Below are positions 36,474 to 49,897 of a DNA stretch of 64,000 nucleotides, in pieces (the first letter of the stretch is position 1; every line of letters starts with the position of its first letter). The notes under the pieces are model-generated. The model saw nothing but the letters and a program-made list of their open reading frames with translations, did not search any database and was not told the origin of the DNA. The stretch covers positions 20,438,780 through 20,502,779 of the forward strand of contig CM119266.1 of the NCBI GenBank assembly GCA_051294375.1. The letters run 5' to 3'. The stretch is from Paraspadella gotoi (Eukaryota > Chaetognatha). A program made the translations under genes and the position numbers.

Positions 36474-39400
36474 GAAGCGTGATATCGGTTATGGACCGGA
36501 ACGAAAATAGAAATTTTATTCTGTTGAGGACTTCAATCTCTTCCGTGCGTGTTTTTAAAGATCTCCCGTAAAAAATAAATGTAAGGTCCGATTATTGGTT
36601 CATACGCTCTCTGTATTCTTTACTCTCACTCACTGGAGACACTCCTTGTGGTCCGGTTTCTCGCGCGAGGTCTCTTCCATGGGGTCACCACCACCCTTCT
36701 CCTGGCCGTGGAAGGGGAGAATTTTTGTGTCAGGCCGGGAGCACCGGAGAATCTGAGTGGCGACTGTTGTTGAGACTCTTTCTGCCGAGATCAACAATGG
36801 GCGGCAAAGAAGTTGAGTTGTAAAACCCTTAGATCTCTTCCCATTACTCGAGATTTCCTCGACTCGGATTGCCGACGATAGTAATACTCACGCATCGCGG
36901 TGCCTCCATTCGTTTGCGGAAATGCCCACATATCTCTATGCGATGAACCTTCTGAACTGTATTGGGGTGTGCTCATACGGCGTCGGTGCTAATTCCGTCA
37001 TCGTCGCGATCGAAGTTGTCCATCTGAGAAAACTCATGTGGGCATATTTTCTTTGGAAAACGTCACAGTGTTAGTTGGCTCCGCTTGTCCTTCGAGTAAA
37101 GTGTTTCTCACGGTGACACCATGAGTCCAATTCCGCGGCTCGAAAGACGAAAGAGCAAACTTAGACTCTCTTCGCGGCGCGAAACCTCGCCGCCGGAGAG
37201 ATTCTTTTTATTTCTGTTCTGACTATCCGTAAGAGAACACGTTGGGAAGACATATCGAAAAGGAGTTCGATAAAGAAAGAGTAAGAAATAAGAAATGTCG
37301 AAAGAGGTTGTTTCTTGGGGACGGAAATCGCATAACGTCAATCCAAGCCAATTAGGGATGAAGAAGTCGACGCGGAGTGTATGGCAAATGTTCACGCACT
37401 TATTTAATCAAAAAATCGCAATCGGGAATCTCTCGAGAAATCGCGTGGGGAATATTTTTCAGAAATCCGAGAGGTAGGAGAAGCAGGTAATGGTGGAAGT
37501 AAAGTATGTCCGACATGAAGGAGAGGGACCGGTGATGATATATAGCTCAAAGAGGAGATAAAGAAAGGGCACCGGGAAAAAAGTGCCGGAGCCGGGATGA
37601 AGTATTGTATGAGAGAGAGAGATGGAGCGAAGGTCAACCGGGAAAGAGGGAGAAAACGCTAAAGATCTGGCGGGGAAAAAATGGGAATGGAAAGTGGGAT
37701 GAAAGTGTAGCTAGAACCGGGGTGGAAACCCTGGAGAATTTCTTGTGGGAGGAAAAACCGGAAAAGTCAACATGGGCGGATCAAAGATATGAGTATTGGT
37801 ATGAGTATGAAAAATGTTAGCCGGGTAGAAAAAAACAGAAGATCTTCACAGGGAGAGGACTGTGAGAGTAGATGATCGACGCCGAGAAGAAAAAATGAGC
37901 GGGCTAAGATTAGGACAGCACTGCAGAAACGAGAAGGGTCAGGGACTGATGTCTCACTGGCCTATGCACAAACCGAGAGAGAGAGAGATACGGCCCGTGT
38001 ATTTGTATAATCCGGTTAATATAGAATCATAATATTAATAATATGATATATAATAAAAAATAAAAAAACATAGTAATAACAAATAATTAGCACGGGCTGG
38101 ATGGCTCGTGGATGGAGACCGTCGGAGAAGTTACGCGGCCGGCCCGCTAAATGATCAAAGTTTATCAATCCTTTTGGGCGCCGCGTCGCGCAGCGAAAAG
38201 ACCAAGAAAACGAGCAAGTCAGTAGCGATCATATGTATCTTATCGCGCAGGTGTTATTGGAAGAACCCCCATTTGACGTTATGTATAAATGAGAGGCAAA
38301 AAGGGGGCTATTCAAAAAACAGCCAATCTAGCACAGAGAAGACCAAGAAAAAAGTAGAAAAAAATTTATCTCGAAAATCTTAACAATCGGAATACGAATA
38401 GTTGATAGTACTGGCTGTGTATCGGATCGCCCTCTGATTCAGGCCGTTTAAAGTCCTGATTCAATTGAATATGGATTTTTTTTCAGCCTGGGTGATTCCC
38501 GAAATATAATGGAATTTTCCTTGTCGAAATTCGGAATATTGTCAGGTTTTCGATCAACACCGCTCCGCAACTTCCGAAAGGAATTGAAATTCCAAAATTC
38601 GCGCTCTTCGAAGTCTCTCTCCTTTCGTCAGTGTGACTATGCGGCGGTGGCAAATGTCCGCGCTCAGTGGCGCGACCGCCTTTGTCGTAAACATCGTCAG
38701 CCCAGCGTCGACTTTCCATCTGCCTCTGCGAGACGTGAGATTATCATCCATTCCTATTTATATTACTGCCTTCTGTGCTTGCGGTGACGCAACGTGCATC
38801 TAGTTCGCGCCCTTATCTCCCTCCCCGAGAATATGGTTCAATAAAGACCGGAGGTCATGGCGGGCATTGACGCAATTATCTGGTCAAGTTTGATTTAAGT
38901 TTATTTCTTCAAGACGCAAGTACTGGATCTCGCGGCTGACGCACACCAGGAGGGTGCACGGTGCGTGGGGCTGGCTTGCACGTCAGGAACTGAGCGGTCG
39001 AGACGGGTTTCCTGGAATGCGCCCGGAGAACAAAGTCTCACAAGTGACGCACCAGGAGGATGCCGTGTATTACGTAATTAGCCAAAAAAATCCTACAAAG
39101 CACCACAGAACAACAGAAAAATACATGCTGCAGGACCGCTGTCCCGAGCATTTCAGGGCGAGAGACCGGCGCCCCCAGGGCCCGCCCGTTCCGCAACAAA
39201 GAAAGGAAGCGTCAACGTGGCTGGTCCGGATGAGGATCTGGCGCGTTACGTTTTTGGATTTGGGAGCATCACCCATCTCGACATCTAACGAATCGGTCCC
39301 GTAACTGCCTTTCGCACTTACAGCACGCTCTACAGACGCGAGAAATGTACTGCAGCGCGAGGAGTGATGCACTACGTTATGTGGCTATGAGTGTCCATCT

Positions 39401-40107
39401 TGACTATCTGAGAAAACCGCCATCGACTCAAACTGAGCTGCTCTTTAGATGAATTATTTCTAACAACAACACCAAAATGGTACCCGCGCGCACCTTTTGT
39501 CCGGCGTGCGGAGCCCGTCATACGAGACGTACGACCAAATCACAGCAGCCATTCCAGAGTCTGTCGTCTGCGCATGGAAGACATTCTGCGAGCACGCATT
39601 GTATGCTGGAGACAGAACACGCGGCGCGATAACAGCGCACGCCGACGACGGAAAAGTTTCATTGGATGCCATTGTTAAACTTAATTAATATCCATTCAAC
39701 ACGCGGCGAGCCACCAAATGTGTACACTGGTACTTTAACAAATATATTCAACTTCCTAATCCTTTTCTTTATTTTTTATCTATCTTTCTTTGGTCCTACA
39801 CTTCCGTTCTTCGAGTTTCGAGATATGAAGTTCCTTATTGGTATACGAGTTCTTGGATAGATATATTACATTATTCCATATCCAACCAAGGTGAATTTAT
39901 TTGTATACATTTAAGCTATATGTCGTAAGCGAGCCCACAAGTAACAATACAAAGAGTAGACATCATTAAGGTACTCACTGAACACTCCTTTGGACCGTGA
40001 TATCATGATGAGTGCGTGTATATAAGGCATACTGTGATAGTCATCTGATCAGTATTGAGTATAGTATGTTGACGAGAGATGAATGAGAGTAAGACACGAG
40101 AGAGTAT

Positions 40108-40139
<32 letters not shown>

Positions 40140-43100
40140 GACCTGAATCTGAGAGCTAAAGATGACTCGTCGAGTACGCACGACGCACTGTAAAATTCAA
40201 TCTCCATTCAAAAAAAATCTCTTGCTCTATCTTCAGGGAGGAAAAATTCAATGGCCGGCTGCAAAAAAAAGGAAGAAGCTACGCGCGTGAGAGGAAAGCG
40301 GTATTATGACTACTCGAGGAAGAACCGTGAGGTCGTATTTACATCGAAGGAGAGAGGTATACATATCGAGCTCTCTCTCTTTATCTCTCTCTTTCTCTCT
40401 TTACGGCTCAAACCCCTCTCATCTCTTCCTTGCAAAGCGAAATCTCATCTCTAGGCATAAGATGCGGTCATAAATCGACGGTACAAGAAAATGATACTCA
40501 TCCCTAAAAAGGGTAACTCGGACTTATAAAATCGCGCATTTTCTACTGCATTTCTGGTGCTGTCTCAGAACGCCGCTCATACTTAGCAGAGAAATGTCCT
40601 TGAACTTAGAGGATTCTTCGCGTGAGCGAACTCCAACTCGCGTACAGATGGTGCACGATACATCTGTCTCTGTTATACAGTACACCTTTGGTTCGTTATT
40701 CAGCGGATTGTCGAGTTGTGATATACGGCTTGAGCAAAAATACAAGAAATTATAAACAAAATTCATTCTGAAAAACGCTAATCAAGGTGGAAAATATGTG
40801 AACCACGGAGAACTCGCGAAGCGGAAAGTAGAGTGGTTACAGAGCGTAAAATATGAACATTAAAACTCTTGGTGGAAGAAGAGAGGTTAGTAAGAAAATA
40901 ACCTCAAGCAGCCATCACTAAATCAATATGACATTGATCAATAACACGACAGAAGTAAAATATGCAGAAGGAATCAACTTCCTAATGGTTCCCTCTATAA
41001 CGTCGAAGGGCTACCAGTCTATGGGACGTTAGCAATACGAGAGAGACAGAGGAGGAATGATGAGAGATGAGAGAGAGAGAGTATGTTGAGGTGCGAGATG
41101 CGCCTGAGATTCCTGCCTCCCTCTCCTCTCTAGGAGAGAGAAGAAGAGAGAAAATAGGAAGGGCGTGAGGAATTGAGTCTGAAGAACATAAATCACCACA
41201 AAAGAAAAGAAAAAAATCTGGAACACCAGTGAGTAAAAAAAAAGCCTTTTTTCCAGATGGGCCCAATGAGTTTTATGGGGCCCAAGGAACGTCCAACGCG
41301 ATATTTTTGGCAAGAGCAGACGAGAATTTTTTCCAGGGGAAGAAAAAGGGAATATATTACCGAATTTTTCGCGTAAAAAAAACAATAGGTCAAAAAGAAG
41401 TCGAAACAAGACAATGGACGAAAATTTTAGTTGTTTTGCGAATCGAAAACACGAAATTTGAACCATGAAATGTTACTCTTCCAAAGTATGTGCCCTTTAG
41501 ACTTTCCTTATCAGTATTTTGGTAAAAATGATAAAAATTAATCATTTATTAAAAATGGGGAGTCCATTCCCACCTGCCTTCTGTTTAGGCATTTTAGATA
41601 TCCTTAATGAGTTTGATCAAATTATGATTTTCTAACCAGGAATGATATAGTGATGTATAATTAGAAAACCTAAGGCCGGATGACTTGTCCAATCCTGAAA
41701 CCTTATCTAACCTAGAAAAAAAGAGGAAAAGAAATAAAACCTAGTCGAAAACAAGTAATTTTAAGCAAGATTTTTATCATATGAAGTCAACCCCGTAAGT
41801 AGAGAAATTTATGCGAGAAATTATTTCTTGACTTTTTATTCTTTGTTTTGGTTATGTTGTTTTAGCGATTTATTTATATCCGTCTTTTGTTCTAACGGTC
41901 CTTTTTTGAGCTTAGGTGAAATCGACGGTAAGAGAAGGAACCGGACGATGTAGAAAGCGCGAATCCACTTGGAGAATGTTCAGGCGAGTTAAAAGCCAAG
42001 CGCCGGGGTGGAAAAATTGTCGAAGGGGGGGGAGGTTCGAAGCATTTCCAAAGGGGGGGAAATCATGGGTGTGGGGAGTTTAAAACCAGAAAGGGAGGGT
42101 TGGAAACTTCATCAAAGGCTTTCGGGGACGGAGTACAACCGAAATTTGGAAAGTTGGAGACGACCCCAAATCAGAAAGTCCAAGGTTGGACTTGACTTTC
42201 AAGGTATTGGTTGTTGCACTTTTTACGGTTTGGTGATCAGAGTGTGCACACTCGAAATTTGTGTGACGGTGGGAGAGGGAAAATTGGAGAGCAGTTAAAA
42301 TCGGGCTGAGAACAAAGTAGCGTGGAGAAATTATTATATTACTTCAGCTAGAGGGGAGGGAATTAAGGATATCTCGATGGAAATTACGTCTCAGAGTAAA
42401 TAACGAGAGACCACAAGGAATGGCCACGGGATCTCGAGTATAACAACGAGGAAAAATAAGCCTTAAAATTGAACACTCACCCGAACCGTCAGCCGGGAGA
42501 GGCAAAACGTAAAACGAAGAGAAAAGATAGATAGCGTCAGATATTGTACCATTTCCAGAGATTACCTCGTGCGTATTCAGGCCGGAAAAATATCCGCGCG
42601 GAAGACCGAGGGAACAAGCCCTCCTGCCATGCCCCCCCCCCAGTCAACAAACTGGCGGGAGATTCTTCGTGGGGAAATACGGGGCTATAAGTGCGGAAGG
42701 GAGGGAGGAGGAGGCGGGAGTGGAAGGAGGAGAGGAGTGGGAAAGAGGAGAATTGAAAACGGAAATCTAATAGAGAGGAACAGGTGAGGTATGAAGGGGG
42801 CAACGAGTGAAAGGTGCAAAGTGTGATATTAAACAAAAACTGAAGTGGCCGGGTAGGTGATCCTTGATTAACTATACGAATGCCGGAATCTATGCCTGGA
42901 GGGAAGTGTAAGTAAAAAATCGAAAGAAAGTAAGTCCCAAATGAGTTTATAGGAGGTTGACCGAACCCAGAAGAAGTGGAGGATTTTACCTCACACGTGC
43001 TTCCCACTTCAAAGCGTCATGAAGGCTTGACGCGCCACGGACCATAGGGGGATCTTAACCCCACTTTAATAGATAATAAGATATATATCCGGTTGAATGT

Positions 43101-46100
43101 GGCCACAGGTGGGCACGGCCAGAAGGGAGGCCGGGCCCCGGCCCAAAACCGCCAGCCCGCGCCAAGAGTCTCCGCCTCTGCGCCTCACACAATCTTCTCA
43201 ATGTACCGTGGTGTTGGGGAAAAATTGATGACATAAGAGTCGGCCCCCTCTACACAATAAGTCGTCGTCTGTCGTACGTCTGTGCGTCGTCGTCGTCGAT
43301 CTGTCGTGCGTCACGTCGTCGGGACCGAGGTCGTCACGGTATCGAGGTGAAGAAGGGCGAGATGAGACCGGATTTCCCGGTTTAACTCTCTTGGCCCGGT
43401 GCCTTGTTCCCTGGTTTTTTCCTGCTTGCCTACCTCGGGTTACTATCATTATCCCCTTTACGATTTCAGCTTCGTCGGCCGTCTCCGGCTGCCAACCTGG
43501 ACGGCCCACCGACGCCAGAAATCTCAAGACAAGAATAGGCGCACATCTCACTATTTTATATCGGCCACTGAATGCCCACCATTGCTGCTCTCACTCAAGG
43601 AATGTTGCCGCCGGCACATTAATTAACGTATGCGTTAGTTTGGGGGGAGCTGGCGCATTGGTTACCTGAATCATGCGCCCACCGTCGATGATGGGATGCA
43701 AACGCCCACAACAGGTTTGAGGACAGAGCTGAAACCCAAATCTTCTCCCTTGCTTCGCAGTGACGTCCCACTATTCCGCATCGCCCATTGTATTACCAAC
43801 ACTAGACACGTCCCGTTGCCATCGTTGTCGTGGCATCCTCAAAGACAGCCTTGTCCTTGATTGACGCCGTCGTTATCGTCAAGAACGTCGTTGCCTTCGT
43901 CACGGTTTTCCTTCGGCAGAGAAAACCCCGAAATGATGACGGTTATTTTCATGCAAATGGGTATTTAGACCTTGGAGTTCAACAATGGTCATTTTCAAAG
44001 TGGTTTCGTTGTCTTACTTTGGCCATGTCAAAAGTATTTCGCAAAAACGCTCACAGAGCGAATTTCATCCCACCTTCCATTCCCCGTCCTCACATCACTC
44101 TACTGTACTTCTTCTCTACCCGTCTCGCTCTTCACCCTCGACAAATCAATCCTTCTGAGTCTTGGAACCTCTCGTGCATCATCTTTTCTTTACGTCGTCT
44201 CTCAGACTTACAATTCTCTAATTATTTTTGGCAGCCTTCTTTCTTTATTTATTAATTTTTTCACACTCTTCCTGATATTTCCCTAGTCGTTATAAAAAAT
44301 AGTTTTTTAGTTCCCATTTTAGAGGTTATCATAATCTCTCTTCCTAATGGCTTATTCATCTTCCTTTTCTGGGATGCTCTTTCCCTTTTTTCGTGGGCTA
44401 TGCTACTCATGGTCTCTGCTCTTCCTCTCTCTCTCTTCATTTCTCTTCTCTCTTCGGTCGGCTCTACTTCTCTCGAATCGTTTCTATCACCTCTCTCTCT
44501 ACTATCTCATCTCTTCTCATGGTTTTTTTTCTAATCTCTTTGTATTTGCCTTTCTATTTCTCTTCAGCATCCTTGCCTTTCTTAAATTCCTTTTTCACGA
44601 ATGGAAACTGAAATGGTTTTTGGCGGAACTCACGGCGCCCAGATTCTTGACTTTCACGCTGGAAGAAAAGTAGGCGTTTGAGAGAGTCGAAGTCGACATC
44701 TCAGCCCGGTGGCAGAATGACCGAGACACAGAAGACGAGATGCGCATCTCGTCAGGAATAGGGAGACCGGTCTCGGTCTAACACAGATCTCTCTCTCTCT
44801 CAGTAGTCTCATCTGCGTCTACTCTCTGCAGCTCTCAGATCTCGTTTTTCCCAGCGTTTAACGCGAATGTTAATCTTTTCCGGCATTTACCTTTTTTTCA
44901 ATACTTGGCCAGCTGCAAAGAACCCTCGGGATAGCCGCCTTCGCCCTTCGACGACGGAAGGCGCGAGGCATAGAGATAATTGAATAAAAATAAATTAATA
45001 TTAATAAATATAGAGAGGACACATGGGAAGAGAGATTTGAGAAAAAAATACAAATATAGAACAAGAAGAGGACGTGAATCCATCGAGTTAGAGAAAGAAT
45101 GGAAATTCCAAAATAATAAGTTCTCGTCGCGAGATTACATCACAAGTCATTCCTGCGGATTCGTTTCTTGACTTGAGGAATATGGATGGCGTTCGTGGAC
45201 AAGTTGATCCGACAAATCTAGAAAATTAGATAAAGTATATGATTTTCGAAACGATGGTCTTGAACGGGCTCAGGGGGTGGGAGGGAGGTTAGTTTTCGGT
45301 ACAATTCACGAAAATTTACTCGTTGGTTCATTACAATTACCACATCTTTAAGGGATTAGCTATTAACTAAATAGTATAGCGTGCCTTTCTCATCTGCATC
45401 GCTCACCGTTTAGACGTGTTTTTGACAAGGGGTCACCGGATTTCCGTCTACGGATTACTGGATTCCTAATACTCTCCGTTATATCTAGGTTTATTATAAA
45501 GGTTATATCCTGAGAAGACGCCCTAGGAAACCCGGCGTGGAAATTTCGCAGAAGGAGATAAACCCTCCGGGGCCTCTCTTAGGATCTCTTCGTCTCGCCT
45601 TCGGCTTTTAACCGGGACTTCTGCTCTCGGCTTATTCTTTCTCTGTTCGCTTTCTTTTCTCATCTTCTATCGGCGATCGGGGAGTCAAGCCCTCGGCCGG
45701 TACGTCTCCACCGTCCTCTCGTCGGGGACACCGATACTAAATCCTCTATACGCAGGCACGCGGCCAAAAGTCCATCAAATCCAATACGCGAATTCTGTAA
45801 ACACATTCCACGGTGAGAAAAACCATGGGGCCCCGCGCGATGTCAAGTACTCGTTAGCGTTGCGATAAGTTCATTATAGTGTCATATTGGCGCTCTACGG
45901 GTCGTCGTACGTCGTCGTCGAACGTCAATCGTACGTGGCCCGCCACACGCCGTCTGGGTCTTCGAGACTCTCGAGTGCAGCGACGATTGAGAGCCATGGA
46001 CTCACATAAAGGACAAGTGACGCAGGAGGAGAAGAGAAACGTTAATTAGCATGAGAGCAGAAGAATGGAGCAAAAAAAAGAACGAGAGGAATCTGAAAAG

Positions 46101-46715
46101 AGTAAGAGGGAAGGCGAGAGGAAGCGGAGCGTGGGCTTGGACTGAGTTTCTCTCAAATCTTTCTCTGCGGGGCATCTTCTCTTCTCCAACGCTCTATCTC
46201 TCAGATCGTCTCGGTCTCTCTCGGTCGTGGGCGCGTACAGTAGCCTGTCAATCAGTGGTGGCTCTAGCATACGTCTCTCTACACTTAGCTCTTCTCTGGT
46301 GGATCAAGGGTCAAGTATTGCAAGAATTGTCCGGGGTGTACATGAGATGTGTGCTTCTCAATCGTAAAACCATTGCTCTTGTGAACTGTCTCTACCAGAA
46401 AGTCTCATCTGCTACGCTACGTGCGAGTACAAAGTCTGAAGGGGACTGAGAATCACAGGGCATCGCTCATGTCTCTAGCCGGGCGTCTCAAATCAGTCTG
46501 CTACGTCTCACGTCTCATCAGCTCTCATTCTCTGCTCGATCGCTCCTTTCTTCCTGTCTCCTATCGTATGCGCAGTCGAAATATACACAAATTGCAGCTA
46601 ATCTATCTTATATATCAAAATACCACCAAATCTCACTTCTGGGGTCTTCCCTTAAAAGAGTCGGGTGCATAGCAGATCGATCAAATCGGTTTGGAAAGCT
46701 AGAGAAAAAAGAAGC
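36474..46715 (-). repeat. inverted repeat, right arm (10,242 bp)
   Basis: Reverse complement of 13650-23891 with no indel. Read left to right it is collinear with 24.8-30.6 kb, then contains the reverse complement of 23.92-24.2 kb (about 45,725-45,975), then the reverse complement of the sequence that ends at 13,649. One molecule therefore seems to join pieces that this scaffold places apart and in other orientations. Confidence 0.97.
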
Positions 46716-46985
46716 CTTAGCCTTTGGCGCAAAAACAACAATCGCCAACCTTTCACAAGTCAACAAGCTCGCACACAACATGATGGAGATTTCTGAGTCC
46801 GAGTGTGATGGTGACGCTTCTTCATCGAACGATGAATAACACGTATCGTCCTTCTCGAGCTCTCTTATAATTCAGCATCTGCCTGGCGGTAGCAATGGCG
46901 TCTCCTGAGAGTGAAAGACGTATAACGACGACCGACGAAGATAGACTGGCTCACTGAGCGTCATCTGATGACGTAAAGGACTCAG
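46716..46985 (-). repeat. noisy reverse-complement copy of ~13,400-13,649
   Basis: Continues directly from arm 2. Shared landmarks are CTTAGCCTTTG, ATCGCCAACC, GTGACGCTTCTTCATC, CATCTGCCTGGCGG, CAATGGCGTCTCCTGAGAG and GACGAAGATAGAC, with frequent inserted bases between. Identity falls from perfect to roughly 80% exactly at 46,716. Confidence 0.85.
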
Positions 46986-48040
46986 GGAGTCGAAAGACGC
47001 ATTCATCTCTCACATCCGGCTCTCTTCCAATATCTTCCTCTCCGTGCTCTTGCTGGCTCTCGCTCGTGCACTGTTCTCACGACCAGCCACACAGCTTGGC
47101 GCAGATAGACCTTCCAGCAGTGGGATGGTCGCGCTAATCGAACGTCAAACGCATTGTATCCTTCGGATTGAGAGCAGATATATACGAGATCTTTCATTCT
47201 TAGAGTTCGGGGGCAGAAGTTATGCCCATATACGCGAGCGACCGTGAACAGGAGGAGCAGAGGCGCCAGCCGGAAGGTCGCATTCGCAACGACTTCGCGC
47301 AAGTATAAGGTCGGAAGTCAGCTCTGTATTTCGTACTGCGGGCACGTCGTCACGAGCATCACTCAACTTTGTAATTATCTTGTCACACCAAATTGGGTCA
47401 ATCCACTTACAATCCTGCAGTGTCTTCCGCTTCGCATCGTGGCAGACTAGAGGTCAGGGGTCTGAGCAATGAGCATGGATATCGGATTTCCGCCTACCAC
47501 ACTTTTTCCTCGGAGTTCATTCAACGCCCACTGAATACTCATTTAAATAACGCACAATAAAATATCGAAAAGCTGCTGACATTGTCATATTCTACACACT
47601 ATGGCCATTTAAAACAGTTCGTATTGGAACCATCACTATCTTTGATACTCTCTCTTTAATAGACCTCTTTATGATAACTCATAGTGCGTCAATAGCTTTT
47701 GAAGCTCGGAAGGTGGTGTTCGCCTAGGGAAACGTAGACTGGCTCCTAGAGATTCGACCTATCTGTTCTTCTCTTACAACTCTATCTCCGCTCTCCATAA
47801 GCGCAAACATTCATCTCTTCATTCGAGAAGACAACGAGAGAGAGAAGCGAGAGGAGGAGAGTCGTCAGGCATGACGAGTAGCACGCATGTACTATCTCTC
47901 TGCCTCACGTCATGTCTCGACGATCTTCGCACGTCTCCTACCGTTATGTAGTACGTAATGCGGAGAGGACATGATTGATCGCCTGAGAGCCCATGCTGCA
48001 TTGAGAGATCTGGAAAGAATCCGTCCATGATTTTTTTTTT
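46986..48040 (+). repeat. noisy sequence, largely a copy of 35.98-36.47 kb
   Basis: From about 47,120 to 47,815 it follows 35,985-36,455 in the same orientation (TTCGGATTGAGAG, AGAAGTTATGCCCATA, AGGTCAGGGGT, GAAGCTCGGAAGG, CTCTCCATAAGCGCAAACATTC) with many insertions. The remainder to 48,040 is noisy and unassigned. No gene. Confidence 0.75.
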
Positions 48041-48102
48041 TAACTGAGGTTACGACTCCCTTTTTTTTTGTTTCCTACACTCCCCCGCCCGCCCCATCTT
48101 CG

Positions 48103-48127
48103 NNNNNNNNNNNNNNNNNNNNNNNNN
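48103..48127. other. assembly gap, exactly 25 N
   Basis: Right end of the noisy block that began at 46,716. Confidence 0.99.
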
Positions 48128-48247
48128 GCCCCTCTTCCCCGTTCATTCCGCGGTTGACTGACCTTGAATACAAACTTGATGCATATGGAAAATCGTTGAG
48201 TCCCATGAGTTCTTATTCTTCTTCTTATTCTCACTCTTTCTTTCTCT

Positions 48248-48248
48248 A

Positions 48249-48279
<31 letters not shown>

Positions 48280-48313
48280 TTCTTCTTCGTCTTCGTCTTC
48301 TTCTTCTTCTTCT
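48248..48313. repeat. (TTC)n microsatellite with interruptions
   Basis: About 22 TTC units with CTC and GTC variants. It translates to poly-Phe or poly-Glu on opposite strands, which explains the frames here. Confidence 0.9.
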
Positions 48314-48926
48314 CGCACGCGCTCGCGTTCTGCACGGGCGGGGCACCCGCGACGGACCGATCGTCCGGGGAGAAGGTAATAAGCTCCATGAAGGAGTTTT
48401 TCTTTCCGGCGCGCGCTCGTGTCTTCTTTCCTTTCACCCAACGCGGGCGCGCCCACTTCTCCAACAGCCCGGCGCCGGGACGCGAGGCGGAGGCGTTCGT
48501 GGGCGACGAGGACGGCTTGGGGCGACGCCGAGAGAGATCGGCATCGCCAGAGACTAGGACTGCGAATGAGATTTTTTAAAGATTTTAAGATTTTAAGATT
48601 TTTTTGAAAACCTATTTTATCGTCTATTTTTATCTAAAGATTTCTTTCTTTCTTTTTTTCTTCTCTTTTCTTTTATTCGCTTTTCTTTTCCTCTCTTTTA
48701 TTTTTCTTCTCTTTTTCTTCTCTTTTACCTCGCTTTCATTCCATCGTTCCTCTCCAACTTTTCTCACTTCTTCTCACTCAACCAATCCAAGACTCACTTT
48801 CTAAATCTGGATCACTCCCCCCAACCACTCGCCTCTCCCTCTCACAAAACCGACGCTTCACAGTCTCTCTCTCCATTGGTCAGTCAGTCATTCCTCTCAC
48901 CCTTCTCCCATCAGCCCCCCCTGCTC
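48314..48926. other. CpG-rich patch then pyrimidine-rich DNA
   Basis: 48320-48560 is CpG-rich. 48590-48920 is T- and C-rich with poly-T runs. No exon recognised. Confidence 0.5.
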
Positions 48927-49897
48927 NNNNNNNNNNNNNNNNNNNNNNNNNNNNNNNNNNNNNNNNNNNNNNNNNNNNNNNNNNNNNNNNNNNNNNNNNN
49001 NNNNNNNNNNNNNNNNNNNNNNNNNNNNNNNNNNNNNNNNNNNNNNNNNNNNNNNNNNNNNNNNNNNNNNNNNNNNNNNNNNNNNNNNNNNNNNNNNNNN
49101 NNNNNNNNNNNNNNNNNNNNNNNNNNNNNNNNNNNNNNNNNNNNNNNNNNNNNNNNNNNNNNNNNNNNNNNNNNNNNNNNNNNNNNNNNNNNNNNNNNNN
49201 NNNNNNNNNNNNNNNNNNNNNNNNNNNNNNNNNNNNNNNNNNNNNNNNNNNNNNNNNNNNNNNNNNNNNNNNNNNNNNNNNNNNNNNNNNNNNNNNNNNN
49301 NNNNNNNNNNNNNNNNNNNNNNNNNNNNNNNNNNNNNNNNNNNNNNNNNNNNNNNNNNNNNNNNNNNNNNNNNNNNNNNNNNNNNNNNNNNNNNNNNNNN
49401 NNNNNNNNNNNNNNNNNNNNNNNNNNNNNNNNNNNNNNNNNNNNNNNNNNNNNNNNNNNNNNNNNNNNNNNNNNNNNNNNNNNNNNNNNNNNNNNNNNNN
49501 NNNNNNNNNNNNNNNNNNNNNNNNNNNNNNNNNNNNNNNNNNNNNNNNNNNNNNNNNNNNNNNNNNNNNNNNNNNNNNNNNNNNNNNNNNNNNNNNNNNN
49601 NNNNNNNNNNNNNNNNNNNNNNNNNNNNNNNNNNNNNNNNNNNNNNNNNNNNNNNNNNNNNNNNNNNNNNNNNNNNNNNNNNNNNNNNNNNNNNNNNNNN
49701 NNNNNNNNNNNNNNNNNNNNNNNNNNNNNNNNNNNNNNNNNNNNNNNNNNNNNNNNNNNNNNNNNNNNNNNNNNNNNNNNNNNNNNNNNNNNNNNNNNNN
49801 NNNNNNNNNNNNNNNNNNNNNNNNNNNNNNNNNNNNNNNNNNNNNNNNNNNNNNNNNNNNNNNNNNNNNNNNNNNNNNNNNNNNNNNNNNNNNNNNN
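48927..49897. other. assembly gap, 971 N
   Basis: Longest run of N in the window. It emerges into GGC-rich sequence, so GC content may be the reason for the gap. Confidence 0.99.

Noticed and set aside
39478-39690. A zinc-finger-like reading in the arm (TFCPACGARH, then ETYDQITAAIPESVVCAWK after a frame change) that recalled the C-terminal finger of a LINE reverse transcriptase.
   Set aside because: It needs a frameshift, and the cleaner counterpart near 25.9 kb shares only the first ~20 bases and does not encode it. The likeness comes from noisy sequence.
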